DNA of 64,000 nucleotides from Ascaris suum (taxonomy: Eukaryota; Nematoda; Chromadorea; Rhabditida; Ascarididae), in contig CM024188.1 in NCBI GenBank assembly GCA_013433145.1, positions 868,001 through 932,000 of the forward strand, in the 5' to 3' direction. How positions within the stretch are numbered: the stretch's first letter is position 1; each line of letters starts with the position of its first letter. Shown here piece by piece: positions 1-26,960 of the stretch. The notes beneath the pieces were generated by a model. It did no database searches. It was given only the letters and a program-made list of their open reading frames with translations, and was not told where the DNA came from. The translations under genes were made by a program, and so were the position numbers.

Positions 1-377
1 AAAAATATATCTCAACCACTATGAGGGCACAAATTCAAACGAAAATGCACGAAGTGTGTGGCATTTTTCACTTGACGCCACACGACGCAAGGGTAGCAAA
101 GAGCAAATGAAATAGAACGATTCAATGGATTAAATGCGACAGAGACGTGTGGGATGCTCGATGAGAGAGTATTGATTTGAACGGAAAATGAGCGGGAGAG
201 GGTTCTCCGAAGAGGATCTCACATGTCTATATCAACGAGGGTATAGACGAGAGAGTTAGAGTGCCACACAGCTCACGCGTCAGACGGCGAGCGCTCCTAA
301 TGGGCGCGTCGAGCACTTCGGCGACTGGTTGGTGCACAGCGTCGGCGGGCACTATGCGCCTCCGGTGAGCGACGCCG
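1..377. other. GRK 5' flank and leader
   Basis: No coding exon seen. The last 120 bases before the ATG are clearly GC-richer (many GCG/CGG words) than the AT-rich flank, as is common for a proximal promoter or 5' leader. No TATA box with convincing spacing and no strong splice acceptor was found just before the start codon. Confidence 0.4.
300..368 (+). promoter_or_regulatory. Upstream ORF in the GRK leader
   Basis: An ATG at 300 opens a 22-codon reading frame that ends with TGA at 366-368, nine bases before the kinase ATG at 378. A second in-frame ATG lies at 354. The stop overlaps a donor-like CGG|GTGAGC at 366. If the transcript starts upstream of 300, ribosomes would have to scan past or reinitiate. 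Whether the leader really includes 300 is not known, since nematode genes are often trans-spliced close to the start codon. Confidence 0.45.
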
Positions 378-15982
<15,605 letters not shown>

Positions 15983-16108
15983 GTATGCTTGCATGTATCA
16001 GGACATTGTCCGCCCACAGATCTCTCTGATATTGCTGAGAAAGATGAAATTTTTCATGGCTTATGTGTGAATAAGTTGTTTTTAAGTGACACTAGGCGTG
16101 CGAAATGA
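15983..16108 (+). CDS. Possible read-through end of GRK exon 14
   Basis: If the donor at 15983 (gtatgc) is not used, the frame runs 41 more codons to a TGA at 16106-16108. An AATAAA lies at 16145-16150, a plausible spacing for a short 3' UTR. This gives the gene an alternative, self-contained 3' end. The extension carries no recognisable motif. Confidence 0.3.
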   Translation, partial: VCLHVSGHCPPTDLSDIAEKDEIFHGLCVNKLFLSDTRRAK

Positions 16109-16144
16109 TTTTTGTATGAATGATTAAATAATGAAGGGCATTTG

Positions 16145-16150
16145 AATAAA
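16145..16150 (+). terminator. Candidate polyadenylation signal (AATAAA) for the GRK
   Basis: Canonical AATAAA 37 bases after the read-through stop codon. In AT-rich DNA such a hexamer occurs often by chance; its position is the only support. Confidence 0.3.
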
Positions 16151-16740
16151 TGGAGGGGTTATTAAAGGGGAGGGAGCAAGAGCGTTGCGCCGAAAACCGC
16201 TGAAAGAGGGGAAAAGGTGGATGCATGAGGCTGATTGAAACATCTTAAGTGTTTCATTTAATAGTTGGTGGGGGGATGCGGATTGCGAACGGAGGGGTAA
16301 TTGGGCTCTCCGAAAAGTGATGAGAATTGCGATGCTTTCCAGTAAACGTTGAGGAGAAAATTAACTTGCCGAGCGGGTGGGCAGTAAACCAAACAAAACC
16401 ATCCCTTTGTTTCATCCTTTATCTCTATCCTCCTCTCAAAATTTTCCACGAACCAAGATTACGATATCAGCCTAAGTAGTCCTTTATAACTTCGTCATTA
16501 AGCATCATCCACGATGCCATCAAAGTTTGTAGCGAAGCGCTGAAAAACTGCAGCCACAAGAATATTCATACTCGGTTCATGCGTTCACCAACTGGCCTGG
16601 CAACAAAGTGAACCGAAAAGGCCGTCTGACGTAGAGAGTCTATCCCTTTTTTTTCAGCTGCATTCAATTTAACGAAAGTACCAATAGTAAAATAGAGTTG
16701 AGACAGTTGCGCTTTTTTGGAGCTTACTGACCTACTATAG

Positions 16741-16932
16741 GTGATCAGCGAGAGTGATGGTGGTACAACCTTGCTGTGTGCATTGGTCACCTTGCCAAGT
16801 GCAATGGATGCAGCCCTCATGTGGCGATCCATGAAGGAGTCTAGTGGGAAGTTGCTGCAGTGGTCATTAATTTACCCCCGCCCATTGATCTTCTTTCGTT
16901 TCCAATGTGCCTTCGAAGATGGTGATTTATAG
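16741..16932 (+). CDS. Possible alternative terminal exon of the GRK
   Basis: After the acceptor-like ctactatag, an open frame continues in phase 0 with exon 14 for 63 codons (starting V-I-S-E-S-D-G-G) and stops with TAG at 16930. It is phase-compatible, but I recognise no GRK C-terminal motif beyond the acidic Ser-rich start, and the end of the segment looks random. It may not be coding. Confidence 0.25.
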   Translation: MISESDGGTTLLCALVTLPSAMDAALMWRSMKESSGKLLQWSLIYPRPLIFFRFQCAFEDGDL

Positions 16933-17079
16933 TTTTGAGTTAATTGAAATAAGATAGAAGAAGGACGTTGGTATGCACTAACTATCACTCTACTACTTAA
17001 AGAGGTCGGTATGGTCGGTTGAGGGTCGACACTGTGATACTCTTTCCGATAACCATGGTGGAAGCTTGTGCTCATGCAT

Positions 17080-17800
17080 CGTGGTTATGCGTTAAGGCTC
17101 AGCCATCGAATATAAAATCAGGAGCCCTAGCGGCTCAATGAAGAAATGGTAAGAGTCCCAACACGCTATACTATTTGCTTCAGTTGTCGGCTTTTAGGGA
17201 GCTTAAACCCTGATTAAAGGCCTTGAAGGACAAGGATGGCCTTTTGCTTTTTGGTGGTTCGACGATTGTTAGTTCCTTATCCCAAATGTTTCTGGAAACA
17301 CCATTGTAGGGAGAATTCAAACGGCCTACACCTCGGCATGCTATCTGAATTACTCAATCTTAAGCACTAGATTAACCCGCCACCTCAGCTGAAGCGATAC
17401 TTCAAGCCTTCAAATCGCCAAAAATTGCTGTGGAAGGAAAGGATATGGGCGAGCAAAGAAGGGCCTATCCAACTGCCCAAGTGGTCCCTAACCTCCTCCA
17501 CGCAATCGGAGGCTGGGCCTTCAGGAATCCACCTGATAGGAGGTCGATAGGCAACAAAAAAAGGGGTGGTGGTCTCCAGGGCAACCTAAGCGACGTTGGA
17601 TCCCTTATCCAATGAGAAGCCCGGTTCTCCTGCCATCAGCAACGGTTCCGCGGAAAATACCCTCGATGAGTCAGCGAAGGTCATCCATTGGGTGCTCCCG
17701 GTCCTTATATCCGGGGCAGTCGTCGGAACGGTAGCTGGTGTTAACAATCCGGAGCCCATCCACCCGGCGACAAATTATTAGAACTTGGGGGAGGCGCCAG
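17080..17800. repeat. GC-richer island, possible decayed mobile-element fragment
   Basis: The base composition rises sharply compared with both flanks, and the block carries short plus-strand open frames (17430-17615, 17596-17781) rich in Gly, Pro and Arg but without a known domain. Such islands recur at 23.3, 26.5 and 55.8 kb. I infer old dispersed repeats; no terminal repeat or transposase motif was seen. Confidence 0.3.
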
Positions 17801-18704
17801 AGATGAAAGGGAATTTGCAGACGGTCAAACAACTCAAATTAAAAGAGGTCCCTGGAGCATTAAGGAAGAAACGGTCTTAGCGCATCATTGTTCAGCATAG
17901 GCTTGTAGTATGAAGTGGTCTGAAGTCATTGAAGCTCATCAAAAAAAGGTTCGCATCAAGGAAAAACGTTGTGCTATCTATCAAATGGGCTGCTTTAAAA
18001 AAAAAAAGAATGCATCACAGCCCGGTGGCGATCGGCTTTCCTAGCTGCTTCGCAATGCTTGGAAGGAGAGGTTGTAATGGCCAGTGGCCTTGAAGAGCAA
18101 CGATTAATTAAATGTAGATGATCCGAACTGCCTCTTTGCGCGCCTCTTTTTGAATTTTTTCTCATAAACGATAGTGTGGAAGGTCCCAAAAGGTAGCTAA
18201 TCTGGGAGAAAATGTATACGAAGCAGCAATAAATATTTCCAGAATATAATTTTAGAAGCGTTTAAAGAATAATGAGCATAAACTAGTTGGAGGACTCCAG
18301 TTGCAGGAATGGTTCATGTACGTTTCATATATTCATTAATCGGCCTGACGGCAAAGTTAATGTGCACGCTAATTTAGTATAGAACACATGCAGTGCACAT
18401 CGATAGTTATTAATTCATCGATTTGTATCGTGGCAGTTGGTGTTGTGAGTCACTTAACTATGTTTTTGTGAATTCTTCTTTATAAAAGGTCTTTTTGTGG
18501 GCGAGAGGGAGAGAAGGGCAAGAGGAGGAGGGAATAAAGATATTTAAACGTTTGCGTTTGGAACATTGATATGCATATCGGAATTTAACCACTGGTTGAA
18601 GTTCTATCAAAATCAATTCGCAGAGTCACACTAAAGTAAGGTTTGAATAGGCGAGTGATCTCGGTGTCCAAGTTATTCGTTAGTTTCTTAGTCGCCTCAA
18701 AAAA

Positions 18705-18721
18705 AACACACACACACACAA
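18705..18721. repeat. Short CA dinucleotide repeat
   Basis: About seven CA units between A runs. Confidence 0.8.
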
Positions 18722-21418
18722 AAGATATTTTTCAATTAGTTAGGAGCTTTATATGGCAGGTATAATCGGTTTTCAGGTGTGATGGATCAGCGTTGCAGCG
18801 TGATGCTCACATGTCTTTCATTGTTTCATCCCACTCAGTGATATGTTGCTCTCTATAGATCGTATCAGTCTCGCTCACCAACTATGGCATAAATTCAACG
18901 GTTTGCTGTTTAACTCATTCAGTTTTTAAAGCGCCTTCTTACATTGAGTGCAAATACACTATGGTATAGCTCTGTGTATCTTTGTTTATGTCTCTGTTAT
19001 TTGTGTTTTCCTTAGCAATTTCGAAGAAACCCAAAAACAATTCGAGAGCCATGATTTCTGATCCTTAAAATGCTTCGACTTACCTTCGATATTTTTTGAT
19101 TGTCAAGTTCAGAATAACTGCACCCATTCTCGACCGACACACCTTGTAAGATAACTTGGCACTACTAGTATGGCACTTTTCAGTTAGTAGATCACAGCGA
19201 TTGCACCTTAGAGGTTGAAATTAGGAATTTTGTATTCATTACCTTCAGAAGAAATTCACGTTTGTAAAATTCCTCCTTATCAAATCATATCAGCTGGTCA
19301 CTTCATATTAACAAATAGTGTGATCTCGTGGTTCGATTTTTGCTGACCTAAGGGCATAAAATGTTAGTTTGCCGATGCCGTCGCGTCAAGAATATTCTCG
19401 AACTCAAAGTCGTCTATCAAATCAGTTGTTTTGTGCGCTTCTCAGTTATTATTGGTTTCATCCGAAGGGAACTTGGAATTGAGTTTAAGTATGATTGTCC
19501 TTTACAATGCTTGGATATGTCTGAGATTATGGTTTCATGGATTGACTGGCAGGCGAAAGGCTTGTTTCGAATGAAATTGATGAGAACATATAGATTCTGA
19601 GTTTAGGCAGTTGAGCGATTGATGTTTATACCTCGATATCACTAAAATAGATGTGGGAGAATTGCGTGTTGAAAATTACTTTTTTCTGCCGTTGAAATCA
19701 AGGATTTTCTTTTAGTTCTTACTTTTGTGACGTTCAGCGAAATTGCCAACCGGCTGTCACTTCTCATCCGTTAGAAGGAACAATGAAAATTAGCACGATC
19801 GTCTGTTTGATGCATGAACAATCTACAAACTCCAAGTGAGTCGGTCAGAGAACGGCAGCGACAACTTTTTTTTTTTTAATTATCATGATAGAAGCGAGTT
19901 GTAAGCATGACATTCAAGTGATGGAATGCGGCTTATAGAAAAAACAGCCAATCTTTTTAGAACGTCGGGACTAAAAGGGCACAGAAGCGGCGCGTAACGA
20001 TATCGAAAGCGTTCATTGTGGCGGGTTCAGTGTTTCCTCAACCATCCAAATGCGAGATTTTGCCGTTGGATTGCATCTGGCATCGCGTATCTCTTTGGAC
20101 AACATCATGGCAGCAAGAATGCTGTAGTGGTTGGTTTGCAGAGTTACGAGACTATGACTAATTTTTCGGATTATTAAATAGAATCGGACTGAGGCTGCGA
20201 TGATACAGGAGAGCATCCGTGTAAACAAGTTGCAAGGATGGACAATATAGATGCAGCATGAATATATTAAATTCTAAAGTGAGTAGTGGAGATGTGTTCG
20301 AGAAATTCGTTCTATTGCAACTGTATCTTTCCAGGCATAACCCGCCTGCGCCGTTGGAAATTGTTACTAAAAATATCAGCCCACATTCGTTGTTTTTAGG
20401 GATTTGTTTTATTTATGAGAGCATCGTTTCGATTTGAGTGTGCATCTTCCTCATGCATAATTGGGCTCAATTCGATGCAAATTTTGTTCGTTATCGTACG
20501 CACCAAACGCAATTCCTAGTCTTTGAATGATTTCTTCATCGTTTTGCATTTCTTTAACGCATTAGAATCATATTGTTCCTTCTTTGCATACATATTATTT
20601 TGAATGTTCATGCTGTGCTAATATTTCTTTTCTAATGCATCGCATGACGTTCTTTATATGTCAGGTGCGTTCATATACTTGCGCACTTCGTCAGCTATAG
20701 CTCCATTTTGCTCTTGAGGCGAGATCTTTTTTTATGTCTTGTTCAAGGCAGATAATCGACGTGTCAGTATGCTCGCGTGGCGTACGCTATTCTCTCTTTT
20801 AATTTTAATTTTAATTTTTTTTTTTTTGTTAATTTTAGCATCTGTTCTTCTTAGATAACACAAATGTTTTTGTTGCATTTCCGAAGTGCTTCTTTCCGTT
20901 TTATGACGATCGTTTAGACATACCTGTGCGGATTGTTCCCTCAAGCAAATAGTCCAATGTTTGTCTTTTTTCCTTGTTTGTTTTTTTATTTTTTACCAGC
21001 ATAATATAAAAAAATGAGATCTCATCGCACTGCCCATAATATTTTTCAAAAACAATCAAGAATTTTCGGAAACGATCCTCTAGCATAGGAGGAAAAGGGT
21101 GCTGCATCGATAGGTCAGAAAATGAATTGGCCGAGATTTATTGGTAGAGTAAAGAAAAACTTATTTATTTTCGTTGTGTTGCTATTTGTTTATTTGGTAT
21201 GCGGCTGCTACCACCAAAGTAAACAACCGATTTGCCATTATTAGTGTTCCATTTGATGATGCTTCAAGTAACAACGGTAATATTGCGCATCATCAGTTTA
21301 ATTTCTCATCGTCAATCAGCTTTAAATGCAATCTCCTCATTTGTAACTTGTCTAAAATCTACTCCCTTTTTTATGTGGTATTTTTCTGTGAAGAGGTCAT
21401 TTCTTGCATTCGTTTCCT

Positions 21419-21421
<3 letters not shown>

Positions 21422-21508
<87 letters not shown>
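21422..21508. repeat. AT dinucleotide microsatellite, 87 bp
   Basis: An uninterrupted alternation of A and T. The tyrosine-isoleucine frames that cross it on both strands are artefacts of the repeat. Long perfect AT arrays can extrude cruciforms, are hypervariable in length, and are prone to assembly error. Confidence 0.97.
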
Positions 21509-21509
<1 letters not shown>

Positions 21510-22691
21510 CGATATGGAGGAAGAAAAGCGATATGCATGTGCGCAATGAATGAGCTGTTGGGAAATTTGTTGTGATTGCAACAATGCATAACTCTACTGT
21601 AATAGAAATGCGCATTTTCGAAACACTTTTAATGCAAAAATGCCGTGAAAATGTGTTAATGTTTATTTTTCACGCAATATCTAAACTTCAAGAATTGAAT
21701 TCGTTCATAAAGCAATTGAAGCAGAAGTGAGAGAATTTCGATTGCCAATTTATGCGACATATGTTATCTAACGTTCCGTCAAGTATTTCTGCAAGTGGAT
21801 AGTACCTCAATTACCAATTGCTCATCGTCCCAAAGGAAAATTATTTTCATTTCATTTTCGCTTCAAATATCGGGTACGCCTTCGGGTATCGAGATATTGC
21901 TTTTAAACATAATTTCCATTAGTAAAAAAAAAAATTTAATTAAAGGTTTTTTATGGAATATTTATCTTGTTTCGTCGGGAATGTGTACATTATTTGCATA
22001 GGAAGAGAATTGCAATTTGTTAGGTAAATTCGTAGTTATTTAAAAAAGTTCGTTTTGCTAAACATTAGAGAAGAAAATAATTCGAGCAGAAATTTTTTGC
22101 GGAATAGTTTTTCCCCATTTTCACTCAGCAGGCGTTCTCATACGAGGGGCAACCTGAAAAACCATATTCGATTCAGTTAATATTTTAATCGTGGAAAGGT
22201 ATCGCTTAAAAGAAGCGTTTCGATGGCACGTCATGAGATGAAACTAACACTCTTTTGCTAGGGTGTGAAGCCGATGAGAAGGAGGCCGTTCGCTTTCAGA
22301 AGTACTTTTGAGAAGGTAGAAGAAAGTGAGACGAACAAACTGCGGAATTAATCACTTAGTTTACATCGATGATCGCCTGTTGCCTCAAGTTTTAGAAATG
22401 GTTTTTAATGCACTCAACTAAGAAGTGTTTTGGTGAGGTCTTCGATACTGCAAATGAGTAAAACAAGAAAAAAGGAAGGGAGCGGGTCGCCTGGCGAACG
22501 TGTTTGAGTTTTATTTTAGCAAAGGAGATTTCGGGCCCCTTCCATATGCCCCAACTGCTCGCCTAGAAGCGTACCGTCGAAACAAAGCCTCGCGAAATTT
22601 ATCTGATTCTTCGGAGCGTGGTACTGAGCAACTAACATCCTGTATCATTGTTTTATTAAGAACGTAATGGAGGCAACGCAACGTACCTTTG

Positions 22692-22825
22692 CTGATAAGA
22701 AACCAATGTTTTGGTTTCTTGTATCTGATGTGGTTTCTTATCAGAAAGAGCTTATGAGGAAACAAGATAAGATAAGAAACAAGAAACCAATGTTTTGGTT
22801 TCTTTTTAAAAACGAAAGAGCTTAT
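22692..22825. repeat. Duplicated palindromic element
   Basis: A perfect 14-base inverted repeat, CTGATAAGAAACCA at 22692-22705 and its complement at 22731-22744, could form a stem with a 25-base loop. Nested in it is a smaller palindrome, AAGAAACCAA...TTGGTTTCTT at 22698-22720. The small palindrome recurs at 22781-22804, and the adjoining word GAAAGAGCTTAT occurs at both 22744-22755 and 22814-22825, so the unit is duplicated in tandem with an unequal spacer. Confidence 0.85.
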
Positions 22826-23279
22826 AAGGGGAACTACTCACGAAACGATCTGCAGTTGGACTGTGTTGGACTGCGTCGAGACGCAACTGTCGTAGCGTAG
22901 CAAAGCATTTAGATGGAAATGTTCTCTGGTCGTTTTAAAGCCAAATTGCTGTTGCCGAATCATCAGCCCATTGGTCCCCGTTTAATGACTTCTTGTTTAT
23001 GGTCGTTTTCCACCTCTGGTATGCTGCGCTGTCCGCTGGTGGGAATGATGAAAGTGCGTAATTGATTTATTCTTACAGCACAATAGCAGTTGGAGTATCG
23101 AACAGAAACCTCAAAACATTGGCCGGAGAATTAACCGACTCAGCAGTCTTTAGCATTTGGACGGTGGTTGTGCCGTAGTTTATGGGACAGAAAATAACGG
23201 ATGAAATTGCATTCGTAGTACAGTAATGCACGAATCACGCACCTCTCTGGCTCTTCTAGTTGGCATTATGAGCTTAAGC

Positions 23280-23930
23280 ATCATTTTCTTTTCGTGATCG
23301 AGAAATGCCTTGGCACCCGTCACAAGGTGCTGGAACTGTAGAGAACTCTTTCCCTCAATTATGTGCCTTCTTTATGGTTACACCAATATTCCGGTCCTGG
23401 ATCAACTCTTCTGAAGTTCTGGTTACAGAACTTTGGATCCAAAACCGAAACATTGTGGAACGGACCTGGTGCTGTAGCAAGCTACCGAGGAGACTGTTTG
23501 TTTTACGTTTTTCAGACCGCTGCAGGTTGCTGCAAAAGTTTTCACCGGCGGGCACCAATAGAATATGCCCCTGTCGACCGCCGTCGACAGTTCCCTTGGC
23601 TCGGGGGGTAAGGGAAGGGACCCATTCCTTGCCAGTTCTTACTCAGAACCTCGAAACGGGCTGAGGATTTTCTGACCCTGGACATAACAGAACCATGAAG
23701 TGAAATTCCATTACATCCAACCCTGGTGGCCACCAATTTTCTGTGTCGTCCAGTTTCCTGTCGGCAGCGGTCGATCGATGGACGGTCCTAGCGCCACTGA
23801 CGACAATCCAAAAGTCGGTGGCTTCTTCCATGATTCTATTTGTTTTGCAAGAGGTGCAATTATGGTGGCGTATTGTATGGCGATACCTCATGCACAACAG
23901 GAGGCAAGCTAAGTATTTGTCAACAGAAAT
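23280..23930. repeat. GC-richer island, possible decayed mobile-element fragment
   Basis: Open frames of 67-119 codons overlap on both strands, which is what a GC-rich block with few stop codons gives by chance. No reverse transcriptase, transposase or integrase motif is readable. The phrase ggccaccaattttct occurs here (about 23.73 kb) and again at about 25.30 kb, a weak hint of shared repeat ancestry. Confidence 0.3.
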
Positions 23931-24179
23931 AGTACAAGAACGAAAAGAATAAAGCAATAAAAGAACGACGATGATAAACGACAAGGGGGATATTTAAACG
24001 ATCTCTACATCGGCTAATCGGGCAACATCAACGGTTACTATTAATTACAAAACTAATCGAAAAGAGCAACAAAATATTACGCTCAAAATCTTGCAATATT
24101 AATATCGCATGGGATTAATTATGATGGCAATCGTATAATTGCAACTGAATGAAATGTTCATTGATATTAGTGTTGTAAA

Positions 24180-24204
24180 GTTGTTGTTGTTGTTGTTGTT
24201 GTTT
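24180..24204. repeat. GTT trinucleotide repeat
   Basis: About seven perfect GTT units followed by a T run. It reads as poly-Asn in a minus-strand frame that has no other coding character. Confidence 0.9.
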
Positions 24205-26319
24205 TTCGGAGAAATTAGGATAAGCATTTGTATTTTAGATACATCAAAATATAGAAGTTGAAAGTTGAGAACAGTGATGAGGGTTAAATTATCCTTCTCG
24301 AAATAGCACAATAACATTTCAAATCCTCAAATTTTTATACAACATTTCTTCTTGTTTTTCGCTGTGCTCAGTCGGGAGATCACCTGCGCTCTCTAGCTTT
24401 CTGAGCCATTCTATCATGAAGACCTATAGTTGTTAAAAATTCACCTCATCCATTCTTGTTCGCCAGTCATCATTTCAACTCAAAATAAGTTCGGCACTAG
24501 ATGATAGAACTTATTCCACACTATGTTTCGTCTACCGATTGAAGCAATCAGCGGGTAGAAAGTGGAGCCGCCGAATCAACCGAACACACTTCCATAGGGT
24601 GCTTTCTTTGTGGAACGCGACGAAACCTTCAAGTCACAATAAATGGGGAAGCATCTAAAGCAACTTGAATGGCATCGAGTTTCGCGGTCGCGCTCATCAG
24701 ACAGGCCGTTGGTGGCAAATACCGAAGAATGGCAAAACATTTCAAATAGTTCGTTCATATTTCAACCGTAGTGACAGCGACCGCTCATGCAAACTCTGCA
24801 TGCAAGGTTCGCTTCTTCTTCCCGAGCGGCTGTAATACTTGAACTGGTGTAAGATGGACCCGACTGGTCATAAAATCCTCGCAAATGACGCACGTCGAGA
24901 GTGTTTGACTTCTTCCGAATTCGATAGATCGACCTTAAAATTGATATAAGAGGCAATCCTGCAACGTAGACTGCATGATCATTTTTCAAAACTCTAGCTG
25001 CAGTGATTCCTAGTTGAAACCTTTGCGCGGTTAGATGATGAAGTTGAGTATGTATAATGAGACCACTTCATATAATGAAGATTGAGTGTGAAAGTTGGTG
25101 GTATAATCCACGTTGCAGGATCGCTTCCTCAATCAACTTTAACGTTGAAAGAGTATACTTACGAATGCGTGCAAATAGCACTGTAATGATACGCTATGGA
25201 GGTGCACACTTGCAGAAAAGCGTATAAAAATGATGCAAAGAGGAAACGCTCTCAACGTGTGCGTCCACGAATTCACCGAGAATAACTTCGAAGAATCAAT
25301 GGCCACCAATTTTCTATATGCATATGCATCCAATTACGATTTAGCGATAGCCGACTAAAAAAAAAAATGATTCGATGGCTTTTGACTTTATTTAGGTGTT
25401 AAACGATTCCCAAAAATTTCGCTGTCGGTTTTCATGACTGATCAACTGTAGCGGGTGCTCGCCGAAGTAAATATAAAACAGAAGCCCCAACTCTTATTAC
25501 TGCTGACGAAATAGGAAAAGGCGTTCTGAAAATTCAAACACGGAGATTGATACCAGCGAAAAACATAAGGCACGTGAGGATCCTTTATGCTCATTGGTTC
25601 CCTTATGCACACTAATCCCTTATCCTCACTAATCCATTTATGCTCGTCGTTTCTAGTTGCGCAACTACCAGTAATAAACGATGTGGGAGTAGTCACCTGT
25701 ATGCGATACGTGTTGAGTACTTTTGAATTTGTTCAGTCCATTTCTCATCACTTTTCAAACGGATATGCTTGAAAACAATACTCTAAAAGCAGATAACAAT
25801 AAAGAATGAAAGTATTCCTGCAATATTGGATGCAGATGTGGTACAATGCATTTGACAGCCTTAAATGCTTCTGCTGTTACACTCCGACAATAAACTGCCC
25901 ACTGTGAAGAATCATCAAGAATAATGTCCAATTCCGCATTGAGATTGCAATAGTAGTTCGATGATTCAAGGAACAAAAAAAAAAAAAAAAAAAAACTTAA
26001 TACGCATATGGATTAAGCGATATTTCTCGCTAATGTCACGCTAACACATTTTAGAAAATTCAATCGAAGATCGTAAAGACCATCGAGGGATTAGTGATTA
26101 GTCTCTCGATCAACAGCGAATAAAATATTCATACTCGGTAATTTTTCGTCTGTTTCATAGAAATGTATAACGAAATGACGAAATGAGTTGATTCAAGCAT
26201 GCCGTCTTTAGTTGAATCGATATTTTGTTCTACTTGATCTTAAGTGATCGTCCATTTGCTGTTACTGTTGTAGTTAAGTTAAGTATGACATGATTGGAGT
26301 TCTCGAATAACGCTAACGC

Positions 26320-26960
26320 CACCCTTACAACGAATAAGTTGCAAAACAACCTTGGGTGCGAAACCGAACTTCAGTCGGCTTCTGATGGACGAGAAATATC
26401 ACCTGGTTGATTTTTCGGTTGTAACCGAAATTCGGCATCCACCGGACGCCTTCGACCGTTAAGCAATGTCTTAAAAATACATTCGGTCTCAATGGAATTT
26501 CAGTTACTAACAAAGCCATTGGTTGGTTTACCGCTCGGTTGTCGTTGCAGCGAGAGGGTATTCTAATTCGGAGGAGAAGGATGCTGGCGACAGGACGATC
26601 GATGGGATGGTGCGGTCTATACCTCATTGTGCCTAGGTGAACATCGAAGGTCAAAAGGCTTCGGTGCGAAGGTAGCTCCCAAACCGTCAGGGCTCCTGTG
26701 GCTCCCATAATGCTCGATATAGGAGCTGGCTGACCCTATGGTCACTGGAAGCTAGCGACTGGGCGACTTATTCCAGCAGCCATCGGATGAGGAATCAGGG
26801 GATGCAGCTCCAGTACTGAATTACTCAGAAGGGAGATGCAGCTAGAGTAGTTACTGAGCGCTCTATTTTCTCATCACAGAAAAGCTTGATTGCAACGTCC
26901 GAGGTTAAGGTGAGCACCTGCGCCACCCTTCACGTTTCCGCCGCCGGTTTCATCTGAAAA
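26320..26960. repeat. GC-richer island, possible decayed mobile-element fragment
   Basis: A minus-strand frame of 127 codons (26325-26708) lies here but resembles no family I know. Composition is like the 17.1-kb and 23.3-kb islands, and a short AGGAGCCCT-type word is shared with the 17.1-kb block in opposite orientation. A non-LTR or foldback remnant is possible. Confidence 0.3.

Noticed and set aside
21174..21615. Five overlapping frames of Tyr-Ile repeats on both strands
   Set aside because: They are translations of the AT dinucleotide array and carry no coding information.
24576..24989. Minus-strand frames with several Cys, considered as a nuclear-receptor or transposase remnant
   Set aside because: Cys spacing matches no zinc-binding domain and no D-D-E/D transposase motif could be found.
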